Source: Thermoplasmata archaeon (GTDB taxonomy: Archaea; Thermoplasmatota; Thermoplasmata; Halarchaeoplasmatales; Halarchaeoplasmataceae). Taken from it: DNA of 64,000 nt. The DNA is taken from positions 1-64,000 of the forward strand of contig PWHR01000007.1 of assembly GCA_003554965.1 (NCBI GenBank). Reading direction: 5' to 3'. The notes under the pieces are model-generated. The model was not told the DNA's origin, did no database searches, and saw only the letters and a list, made by a program, of their open reading frames with translations. A program made the position numbers and the translations under genes. Positions 55,090 through 62,863 of the stretch are shown one piece after another. Each line of letters opens with the position of its first letter. Position 1 is the first letter of the stretch.

Positions 55090-57660
55090 ATGGAAGGACC
55101 CATTATATTGACTTTGGAAAAAGCTCGTTCGATAGACCAGATCTATGAAGAAGTGAAGGACCACGATCTTGTTTTGACAGTGGACGCTCCTCTTGCCGAC
55201 GCTTTGAACGCCCGTTTGACCGGTTCACGGTTCGGTGAATTCGCTACGACCCCAAGAAGGTTGGCGCTGAACGAACTTCCCTCAGAAGATAAGATACAGG
55301 ACAAGCGGGAACTTTTCCTCTCGATCTTAGGAAAGATGGACATCACCCTAAAAAAGGCGAGCTACCTTTTTGAGAACATCGTTGAATGCTGGAAAGAGAA
55401 CGGTGATCCTTACGAACTGCTGAAAGAGGATAGGTACGATCCTGAAGAAGCGGAAAAAATGATCAAAACTTTGAAAAAAACGATCAATCCTTATTCCGCC
55501 TTGGAGAGATACACCGTACCGGAAGAAAAAGAACTGGGGGTGGTTTCTCCACACCAGTTCACGGAACTGGATAAGAAGATACTGCCTTCGGACTACGACG
55601 TGGTGGAACCGTTCACTTCTGAAGATGAAAAACTTCCTAGGTTCCATATCTTCAATTCAACCACAGAGATAGTCGAGACACTCTTCTTCAACATAAAGGA
55701 TGTTGATCCTAAAGATGTAGCTGTAGTGATGAAAAAGGACTCGGAGTACCGCTACGTGGTCGAATCTATGCTCCGCTCCAAAGATATACCTTACATGCTC
55801 TCCAAAGATATAATGGAGAGAGAAGAAGTGAGAAAGTACCTGAACCTGATCAGGTACTCCTTCTTCAAAAGAGGTCTTAAAGTCAAAGAGATAAGGCAGT
55901 TCTGTCCTCAAGGTATCAGGGCCAAGAGTGAAGATTATCTACTCGAAGCTTTTTCCGATGAGAAATTAAAAGATATCAAGGATCTTATCCAGAACATACC
56001 GAAGATGAGCTTCGAGGAACTTCTAGATCATCGTATCTTTGAATGTGATCTCGAAGTGTTGAGGGAACAGCTGGAAGAGCTGGAACTCTTGGAAGAAGAT
56101 ATCACCCTTGACGCTTTATTTACTCTTATTTACTATTTAGATAGTTTCGATGTCGAAGTTAAAAAAGCGGGACGCGGCCTGTTGATAGCTTCTCCAGGCA
56201 CTTCCACTTACATCGACAGACCGATCGTGTTTTACCTCGGTATGGACTCCTCTTGGACTCCCGATACTCCTTCTACACCCTGGATAGATAAGAAGGAATT
56301 CGATGAGAGGAAGCTGAAGGACTTCAAGATACTCCTGCAGAATGGAAAGGAGCGCCTCTTCATGGTCCAGGACAGGAAGACCGACCGTACGGTAACGCCT
56401 TCCTTCTACTTCAACGAGTTGACGGACCGGACTATAACCTCGTTCAGGGACCTGAAACACGAGTTGAACGAGAAAGAGATGCTGGATGAAAAGACTGCTT
56501 TCGAAAAGGAGAAGATAGAAGCTGAACAAAAGAGTACCAAGACGATGAGCCAGTCCGCGCTCAACTCCTTCGCATACTGTCCAAAGGACCGCTTCTTCTC
56601 CGAACTCATAGAGAGGCCGGACAAGCCGTATTTCACCAGAGGAAGCCTGTTCCACGATCTTGCGGAGTATCTTTTAAACCATCCTGAGGAAGCAGAGAAA
56701 AAAGAAGAGTTGATAGACAGCGTGATGGACGAGATGTCACCTTTTTTGGAAGATCATCAAAAACCTCTGATGAGGACCAAGTTCGAGATCGGCTTTCAGA
56801 ACATCATGGATTTCATAAGTCGTGTAGAACCGCAGTTGGAAAATCCGGAAGGCTACACGAAGAAAGATAAGCACAATCACTTCTCCGAAGTGTTCGACAG
56901 GCAGATAACCACCGACTTCACCGAAGTCTCCTTCCACAACGAAGATATCGGGGCGAAGGGAAAAGTAGATCTTGTACTTGATAGCGACTCCATCGTTGAT
57001 CACAAGTCCGGTTCAAAGAAGAGTATCTCAGAACTGATGAGAAGATCTAACATAAAAAATATTGAAAGAAAAGTGGACTTTCAGGCTAAGATGTATATCG
57101 CCCATCACCGTCATCATCATCCGAAGAGGCTTATAAAGTTCACGTATCACCACCTGCTGGAGAACGAAAAGGACGTCGTTTCCGGAGAGGCAGATCCAGA
57201 GGACAATCTCGTGAACATAATATATCACCCTAGAAACTTCGATGAGATGATACACGAGGAAGAAGTTTACAGAGCGGTGATAGGTGACGTGAAGGCTTCG
57301 AACAACAGGAGAAAGACGCTCGAAAAGCTGGGCTTCGACAATTACAGACGATTTTTCAGCGAAAATAGCTTTCTAGAGGGTGATAAGCAGGAGGTATTGG
57401 GATCAAAACTGAAGCAGGAGTTCGTCCAGTACTGCAAAGATCTTATCGGCGACTACAAATACGTTGAGAAAGGCTGCAGGAGCACCCTGAAGAAGCTCGT
57501 TGTATTCAGGTCCCAGAACTACTTCAAAGAAGATATAGACGAGTTCGAAAAGTTCCTGCAGGAGAATATAGAGGAATACAACCGTTACAGAAAGACCGAC
57601 TTTCCGGTCGGCGACGTAGATCCAAAGGAGATAGATAATCCGGACCTGGTGATATTATGA
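55090..57660 (+). CDS. AddB-like protein: inactive helicase scaffold with C-terminal PD-(D/E)XK nuclease
   Basis: The 856-residue protein lacks a Walker A motif at its N-terminus, so the helicase-like part is structural. Residues about 480-680 form a RecB-type nuclease: FTRGSLFHDLAEYLL (motif with His), GKVDLVLDSDSIVDHKSG (D...DHK in place of the usual DYK) and DFQAKMY. Only single cysteines are seen (FAYCPKD, QYCKDL, KGCRS), so the AddB iron-sulfur CxxCxnC pattern is not evident. The downstream helicase gene overlaps by 4 bp (ATGA). The pair would process double-strand DNA ends for repair or destroy foreign DNA. Such pairs are unusual in archaea, which mostly use HerA-NurA. Confidence 0.8.
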   Translation: MEGPIILTLEKARSIDQIYEEVKDHDLVLTVDAPLADALNARLTGSRFGEFATTPRRLALNELPSEDKIQDKRELFLSILGKMDITLKKASYLFENIVECWKENGDPYELLKEDRYDPEEAEKMIKTLKKTINPYSALERYTVPEEKELGVVSPHQFTELDKKILPSDYDVVEPFTSEDEKLPRFHIFNSTTEIVETLFFNIKDVDPKDVAVVMKKDSEYRYVVESMLRSKDIPYMLSKDIMEREEVRKYLNLIRYSFFKRGLKVKEIRQFCPQGIRAKSEDYLLEAFSDEKLKDIKDLIQNIPKMSFEELLDHRIFECDLEVLREQLEELELLEEDITLDALFTLIYYLDSFDVEVKKAGRGLLIASPGTSTYIDRPIVFYLGMDSSWTPDTPSTPWIDKKEFDERKLKDFKILLQNGKERLFMVQDRKTDRTVTPSFYFNELTDRTITSFRDLKHELNEKEMLDEKTAFEKEKIEAEQKSTKTMSQSALNSFAYCPKDRFFSELIERPDKPYFTRGSLFHDLAEYLLNHPEEAEKKEELIDSVMDEMSPFLEDHQKPLMRTKFEIGFQNIMDFISRVEPQLENPEGYTKKDKHNHFSEVFDRQITTDFTEVSFHNEDIGAKGKVDLVLDSDSIVDHKSGSKKSISELMRRSNIKNIERKVDFQAKMYIAHHRHHHPKRLIKFTYHHLLENEKDVVSGEADPEDNLVNIIYHPRNFDEMIHEEEVYRAVIGDVKASNNRRKTLEKLGFDNYRRFFSENSFLEGDKQEVLGSKLKQEFVQYCKDLIGDYKYVEKGCRSTLKKLVVFRSQNYFKEDIDEFEKFLQENIEEYNRYRKTDFPVGDVDPKEIDNPDLVIL

Positions 57661-60479
57661 GTGGTTTTGAACCGAACGATGAGCAGGAAGAACTGATCGA
57701 GGATATCGAAGGCATCTACGTCGCGGACGCCGGACCGGGAACGGGTAAAACCTTCACTATCTCTCTTCGCTACTCCCATCTTCTTCAAAAGGGCGTGGAT
57801 CCGGAAGACATCTTGTTGGTCACTTTCACCGAGAACGCAGCAGAGAACATGAAGGAAAGGATCATCAACACCTCCGATCATGAAAAATCTGAATTAAGAG
57901 ACGCTCCTATCTGCACTTTCCACAGCTACTGCAACAGGCTGCTGAGAAGGTACGGTCACGAGGCACCTGAGATGATCGGCATAAACGACAGGCTCACTCA
58001 TTCTACCCGGGTGATCGAGAACGAGATATTGGAGAGGCGGGAGTTCGAAAGGTTCATCAGCGATTTCATGGATAGGCATCCTGAATATCGAGACCTCTAC
58101 CGTGTGGTCTACAGCAAAACAGAACTTTTAGATCTGATAAAATCGTTGGGAGCTAAGGGCATCTTTCCGTGCAGAGAAGGATGGTTCAGGAATTCTGAAC
58201 GATATCTGGACGGAAATTTTGAAAGGTTCAAAAAGCTATTCGAAGAGATGAACCGGAAGCGGGAAGGGGCCTACGGACCGAAGCAGTCGCGCCTAAGAAA
58301 AAAGCTCAACGGCTACAAGAACAAGTGTTTTCTACCCAAGGCGCCTACACAGCGCGAAGTAAGAGGTGAAAATAAAAAAGTGCCTGAGAAGTACGCAGAG
58401 ACCTGTTTTAACGAAGATCGTGAGGAGCTGAAAAGTTTCGTTCACGACGTCTACTTCGAATATGTGGAGTACGCGCTGAGCAGGAACTACATGAACTTCA
58501 CCTTCATGATCATGTTCGCCTTCGTGCTGCTCTGCGAAGATCATCCTTTGAGAGAAAAAGTGAGTTTCGAGTACATGATGATAGACGAGTTCCAGGACAC
58601 CAACGAGATACAGTTCAAGCTGGCCCTGCTACTTTCCAAGAGCGGAAACATCTGCGTCGTCGGTGACTGGAAGCAGAGCATCTTCTCATTCCAATACGCT
58701 TCGGTGAAGAACATCACCGAGTTCGAAAGAAGATTGAAGGAGTTCACTGAAGACTTGAATACGGATCACAGGAGAGTTTCTTTTAAACCTGAAGTCGAAG
58801 ACGAGGTGAGCTTGAAAGAGAACTTCAGATCAACGCAGGAGATAATAGATTTTTCCGAGAAAGCTTTGAGTGTTGAAGCTACAAAGAGCGAAGTTTTAGA
58901 CAAGGAAGAGATAATATCCAGTATTACGGAGTTAAAAGCTGTGGAGAACGAAGGACCAGGAAACATAGATTTCTATGTAGGAGAAGATGAAAAAGACGTG
59001 ATACTATCCAAGATCACCGATATAGTGAGCAATGAGAATTTTATTTTAAAAGATGAAGGTGAACCGCGAAGGATCAAGTACGGAGACATAGCGGTGCTGG
59101 TTCGTACTAGAAAGTTCGGCCTTGAGCTGCTGAACAGAGCGGAGAAAGAAGGCGTTCCCGTGGCATACGAGGGCGGCATAGAACTTTTCAGAAGAGAACC
59201 GGCTTTGATACTCCTGGCGTGGTTGAGGGTGGTTCAGGACTTTGATTCTAAAAGGGGATGGTCCGTGATCTTGGATAAAGGAGACTACACCCTCAATGAG
59301 ATAGAAAAGATGTTCGATGAAGATCGTTTTCCCCAAGATATGCTGGCCTTTAGAGACTCATTGAAGGAAGAAGATACCGTAGGTTCCTTGGCAAAGAAAG
59401 TGTTCGATAAGTATTCCATGAAAGACGCGTTCACCGACAGGATCATAGAGGTGATACAGAGCACCTACGATAATACATACATGAATAGAGAGAACATCAT
59501 AGATTTTATCGTGGAGAACATCGAAGCGGGACAGACCTATGAGGTTGACAGCACCACTGAGAACGACGTATTCAAGATACAGACCATCCACAGCTCTAAA
59601 GGTCTGGAATATCCCGTCGTCTTTTTAGCCGACATGGGTGCCGGAAGAGGAGGGTTTGGAGGTGCTATAGAATACGACGAACCGATAGGGTTGAGGCATA
59701 ACAGGATATTTTCAGAGGATAAATACCCGTACGTTTACGACAACTGGAAGAAGTACCTCCTTTCCAAATGTCTCAGCGGAGATTATGATGAGGAGAGGCG
59801 GCTCCTTTACGTGGCGATGAGCAGAGCTGAGAACTACCTTTTCCTCGTTGATGAAGAGGGCAGCGAAAGCACGTTTTTTGAAAATTTGGCGGAAAGAGTA
59901 GAGTTCGTAGAAAAGAACATCGAGCCCACTATGCCCGAGAGCGAGGAAAGAAAAGAACTGAAGATACAGATACCTGAAGAGAAGGCACCTGTGAAATACT
60001 CGGCACACTCTTTGGTCGGTGGAGAACCGGTATCGGAAGAAGGACTGGGGCTAGAATACGGTGCTAAAGTGCACAGTTTTGCGGAAAGATACGTTAGAGG
60101 GGAAAACATACGGCCGAGGAACCGGGACGAGGAGAACGTGAAGGAGTTTATAGACGGTCTTGAAGGCGAACTTTTACCCGAAAAGGTATGTCTTCTTCCG
60201 GTGGAAGGTGTTGAAAGAAAATCGCTCTTCAAAGGCGTCATCGACCTGGTCAATGTGGATGACGATACCGTAAAAGTGGTGGACTACAAGACGGATAGAG
60301 ATCGCTCGATGGAGAACCACTATTGTAAACAGGTGAGCGTCTACAAGCACGCTTTAGACGGGGCGTTTCCGGATAAAGAGGTGAAAGCGGTGCTGTTTTA
60401 CACGGAAAAAGGGGAAGAGGTCCCTGTGAAGACAGTGCCTCTGAAAGAGCTGGTCGAGATCGCGGAAGGACAAAAGTAA
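57657..60479 (+). CDS. AddA/RecB-like UvrD-family helicase with C-terminal nuclease
   Basis: The 940-residue superfamily 1A helicase has Walker A DAGPGTGKTFT, motif Ia LVTFTENAA, Walker B MMIDEFQDT, VVGDWKQSIFSFQYA, LKENFRST, TIHSSKGLEYPVVFL and VAMSRAENYLF. A RecB-type nuclease follows at about 790-920: GAKVHSFAERY, GVIDLVNVDDDTVKVVDYKT and QVSVYKHAL. It unwinds DNA 3'-5' and cuts it, together with the upstream AddB-like partner. Both subunits keep nuclease motifs, as in bacterial AddAB. Confidence 0.87.
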   Translation: MSGFEPNDEQEELIEDIEGIYVADAGPGTGKTFTISLRYSHLLQKGVDPEDILLVTFTENAAENMKERIINTSDHEKSELRDAPICTFHSYCNRLLRRYGHEAPEMIGINDRLTHSTRVIENEILERREFERFISDFMDRHPEYRDLYRVVYSKTELLDLIKSLGAKGIFPCREGWFRNSERYLDGNFERFKKLFEEMNRKREGAYGPKQSRLRKKLNGYKNKCFLPKAPTQREVRGENKKVPEKYAETCFNEDREELKSFVHDVYFEYVEYALSRNYMNFTFMIMFAFVLLCEDHPLREKVSFEYMMIDEFQDTNEIQFKLALLLSKSGNICVVGDWKQSIFSFQYASVKNITEFERRLKEFTEDLNTDHRRVSFKPEVEDEVSLKENFRSTQEIIDFSEKALSVEATKSEVLDKEEIISSITELKAVENEGPGNIDFYVGEDEKDVILSKITDIVSNENFILKDEGEPRRIKYGDIAVLVRTRKFGLELLNRAEKEGVPVAYEGGIELFRREPALILLAWLRVVQDFDSKRGWSVILDKGDYTLNEIEKMFDEDRFPQDMLAFRDSLKEEDTVGSLAKKVFDKYSMKDAFTDRIIEVIQSTYDNTYMNRENIIDFIVENIEAGQTYEVDSTTENDVFKIQTIHSSKGLEYPVVFLADMGAGRGGFGGAIEYDEPIGLRHNRIFSEDKYPYVYDNWKKYLLSKCLSGDYDEERRLLYVAMSRAENYLFLVDEEGSESTFFENLAERVEFVEKNIEPTMPESEERKELKIQIPEEKAPVKYSAHSLVGGEPVSEEGLGLEYGAKVHSFAERYVRGENIRPRNRDEENVKEFIDGLEGELLPEKVCLLPVEGVERKSLFKGVIDLVNVDDDTVKVVDYKTDRDRSMENHYCKQVSVYKHALDGAFPDKEVKAVLFYTEKGEEVPVKTVPLKELVEIAEGQK

Positions 60480-60500
60480 GGAAGCTACTTGTCACTTTTA

Positions 60501-61082
60501 CTAGTTCCTTTTCCAGGTCATCAATAACACAGATAGCAGTACTATGATGATCACTGTGGTGATGACCAATCCTGAGAGGGGAGTCTTCCATACTGTCAAC
60601 GTTTCATCGATGGTCTTGTACTCTGACTCATCCTCCGGAAGGACCTCCAACTGTAAGACATAATCACCACGTTCATCAATATTTTCTGTAGGTATATCAG
60701 CTTCGAAGGTGCTGTAGTTTTCCGCCGGTGAAAAATCGATCTCTTCTGAAGGTACCTACACTAAAATCTCTTCTTCGACGGACTCTCTGATCGTGAATCT
60801 GTAATCCTCTAAATCTTCTTCAGAAATCGAAGAATTGTAGACCTCCGGGAACAGATGCGCGTAATGAGCCTTACCGACCGCTTCAAACTCATCTCCATGC
60901 TCGACAAAATCAGGCACATCTATCGAATCCATTCTGATCTCAGTGATTTCAAACCGTCCTTCCCAATAGCCTTCATTAAATTCCTCATCTTCATTTACTT
61001 CCTGGCTTCTAACCGATACGGTCATAACACCGGTCAGGAGTAACAGTCCTACAGCGAGTACGGTTATCGTTCTTCCCTTCAT
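60501..61082 (-). CDS. Type I surface membrane protein interrupted by an in-frame TAG
   Basis: From ATG 61082 a signal peptide (TITVLAVGLLLLTGVMTVSV) and an acidic ectodomain run 108 codons to a TAG at 60756-60758. The same frame then stays open for 84 more codons: VPSEEIDFSPAENYSTFEAD, ...YVLQLEVLPEDESEYKT, and a membrane helix (LVITTVIIIVLLSVLLM) with a TWKRN tail. It ends TAG-TAA at 60498-60503. The downstream part supplies exactly the anchor the first part lacks, as in the neighbouring 38318-38872 protein. So this is one gene with a nonsense mutation, readthrough, or a sequence error. Without readthrough, the product is a secreted 108-residue fragment. Confidence 0.6.
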
Positions 61083-61174
61083 GTTTTTGATGAAACGGTA
61101 AGCGATATTAAATCTTTTTGTGAATAAATATTCTTACAGGTACTTTCGATCACAAACGATTTCGGATAATGAGA

Positions 61175-61183
61175 TTTATATAA
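61175..61183 (+). promoter_or_regulatory. TATA box of the Cys-rich protein gene
   Basis: TTTATATAA is placed so that transcription would begin near 61205. This rules out the upstream in-frame starts (GTG 61120, ATG 61183) and favours TTG 61216, which has GAGGT at 61204-61208 before it. Confidence 0.5.
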
Positions 61184-61215
61184 TGGACCTTCTTTTCCCA
61201 ATCGAGGTCGATAAC

Positions 61216-61419
61216 TTGGCTGAATTAACGAAAAAATGTGCCTATTGTGGTGGAAAGGGAAAGGACGGAGATACGAGCTGTGTGGTCTGCGGTGGAGACG
61301 GTTACGTGATGGTCAAAGAACCGGTCAAAGAGTGTCCGCTCTGTGAAGGCAAAGGCAGATATGGAGGGAAGAAGTGCTCTGTCTGTGAAGGTACGGGCTG
61401 GGATAAGGTAGTAGGTTGA
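61216..61419 (+). CDS. Small DnaJ-type Cys-rich zinc-finger protein
   Basis: From TTG 61216 it has 67 residues with four CxxCxGxG-type motifs (CAYCGGKG, CVVCGGDG, CPLCEGKG, CSVCEGTG), the pattern of the DnaJ zinc-binding domain, without J or C-terminal domains. Two zinc centres are expected; a chaperone or protein-disulfide role is known for this domain but unproven here. The frame extends upstream to GTG 61120, but the TATA box position and the GAGGT before the TTG favour the short form. Confidence 0.65.
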   Translation: MAELTKKCAYCGGKGKDGDTSCVVCGGDGYVMVKEPVKECPLCEGKGRYGGKKCSVCEGTGWDKVVG

Positions 61420-61421
61420 AG

Positions 61422-61849
61422 TTGAAAGATAAGGTGAAAGGTTGGCATAAGGAGATCTATTCAAAGGCTACGTTTTCTTAAAGTCTCTCAAGATAGGTAT
61501 TGGGCTAGTTCTAATAGGTATCGTGTTTACTGGTGGGGTGATCGTGAACAGAGATTTCACTTATCTTCTCTGTTCCTTACCGGTATTATTGGTCGGAGCT
61601 GTGGCGCTCTACATAAGTTACAGGATCTGGAGTAAAGAAAAAGAGAATGAAAAGATGCGTTCACCATACCATTCTGAGAACAGAGTCGAGATAGGATACT
61701 CTAAGGAAGATTCTGGGCCCGGAAGAGCCGAGGTCTGTCCCGAGTGCGGGGAAAAACAGATGATGGTGCAGTGGGACGGGTCCGGTTTGTGTGAAAACTG
61801 CGGTAAAACCACTTCAGATTACTCGGAAGAAGTCGAAGGCGATGATTGA
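61422..61849 (+). CDS. Two-helix membrane protein with C-terminal zinc ribbon, apparently frameshifted near its N-terminus
   Basis: A GTG at 61523 gives 108 residues with one membrane helix (FTYLLCSLPVLLVGAVALYI) and a zinc ribbon VCPECGEKQ...GLCENCGKTT. Upstream in the same frame another hydrophobic helix (LKSLKIGIGLVLIGIVFTGG) has no start codon before the TAA at 61448. In the other frame, TTG 61422, 2 bases after the previous stop, gives MKDKVKGWHKEIYSKATF and then a stop at 61479. Joining the two with a -1 shift in the TTTTCTTAAAG run (61473-61483) restores one protein. Natural frameshift, mutation and sequencing error are all possible. Confidence 0.5.
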
Positions 61850-61878
61850 ATCTGTTTGAGCTAAAAATAATTACAAAA

Positions 61879-61887
61879 GATATAAAT
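61879..61887 (+). promoter_or_regulatory. TATA box of the multi-helix zinc-ribbon protein
   Basis: GATATAAAT lies about 50 bases upstream of ATG 61935. It predicts a leader of about 28 bases that includes a strong GAGGAGGT (61937-61944), which overlaps the ATG itself. Confidence 0.45.
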
Positions 61888-61934
61888 ATTTTCGATAGTA
61901 TGGAACGGCAACCGTTCTATCCGGATGATCAAAT

Positions 61935-62804
61935 ATGAGGAGGTCCGTGAATAAGAAGACGAAAAAGGGCGTCAATTATATGATGTACGGCCTATTAGCT
62001 CACGCTGTCTCAGGATTATTGGGGGCGATAACTCTAGAGGCAACTATACAGGCTGCGATAGAGGAGGACTTCGCTAACATACCTACTGGTGCTTCCTGCT
62101 TTGGTGCCTTGGTGGGTCTCGCGGCTCTCGTGTTCTACCTGATAGGACTCTACAACCTCTGGTCCGGTACGTCACGCGTCAAAGAAAAACACCGAAAAAA
62201 GGTGTTGTTCGGAATCGTTTTGCTGATAATAGGCTTCATAGCCGGTGAGATACTCAGTAGAGGTATATCTGGCTTGACTATAGATGCGGCAGAAGATGTA
62301 CGGTCTGCGGCGGTCACAGCCGCAGTAGCTGGGACGATAACCTCGGCCATCTTCGGTTTCGCTTTGATCATGTTGGTATATGAAATATCTTCAAAAAAGA
62401 ATAGAAGACTACTGTATGGGGCCTTTATATTTCTCATAGTCATAAATATAATCTACGTCTGGCGCGCCTCTACCGTTCCTACTACAGGAGAACTTGAGGA
62501 GGTTGCTCAGGTCTTTATCAGCCGGAGTGTTCAGTACTGGGTCTTGGAATTTTTCGCCTTTGTTGCTTTTGCGGCGGCTTATTTCCTCATACCAACAGAT
62601 TTTGTCGTCAAAGGTACTAACTCTAAAAAAGTTGAAAGTGCACCTTTAGATGGAGACGAGAGGACATACAAGCTTTACCCCTGTCCCAAGTGCGATGAAG
62701 AGCAGATGGATGTGGATCTGGACGGTTCAGGTTTCTGCAAAGCCTGTGGGAAGACGACCAAGAACTATAACGATGAATTTGAAGAGGATGAAAAGGAGAC
62801 CTGA
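61935..62804 (+). CDS. Multi-helix membrane protein with C-terminal zinc ribbon
   Basis: The 289-residue protein has about six hydrophobic helices (near 15-35, 50-75, 88-108, 122-150, 158-176, 198-222) and a cytoplasmic zinc ribbon, PCPKCDEEQ...GFCKACGKTT, with an acidic end. The ribbon tail matches that of the preceding gene almost position for position. The start is unclear: ATG 61935 contains the GAGGAGGT ribosome-binding sequence, so GTG 61947 or a start inside MMYGLLAH is possible. No transporter or enzyme family is recognised. Confidence 0.7.
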   Translation: MRRSVNKKTKKGVNYMMYGLLAHAVSGLLGAITLEATIQAAIEEDFANIPTGASCFGALVGLAALVFYLIGLYNLWSGTSRVKEKHRKKVLFGIVLLIIGFIAGEILSRGISGLTIDAAEDVRSAAVTAAVAGTITSAIFGFALIMLVYEISSKKNRRLLYGAFIFLIVINIIYVWRASTVPTTGELEEVAQVFISRSVQYWVLEFFAFVAFAAAYFLIPTDFVVKGTNSKKVESAPLDGDERTYKLYPCPKCDEEQMDVDLDGSGFCKACGKTTKNYNDEFEEDEKET

Positions 62805-62811
62805 CACGAAC

Positions 62812-62819
62812 TCTATAAG
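62812..62819 (+). promoter_or_regulatory. TATA box of the second subtilase gene
   Basis: TCTATAAG lies 45 bases upstream of ATG 62864. The expected transcription start near 62843 excludes the in-frame ATG 62825 and allows ATG 62864 or GTG 62909. Confidence 0.4.
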
Positions 62820-62863
62820 TAGATATGAAAAAGTATTTTAGCTCTCGATTTCATGATAAACCG

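Noticed and set aside
60756-60758. Pyrrolysine as the firm explanation of the in-frame TAG
   Set aside because: TAG ends at least six ordinary genes in the window and no pyl gene is visible, so it stays only one of several options.
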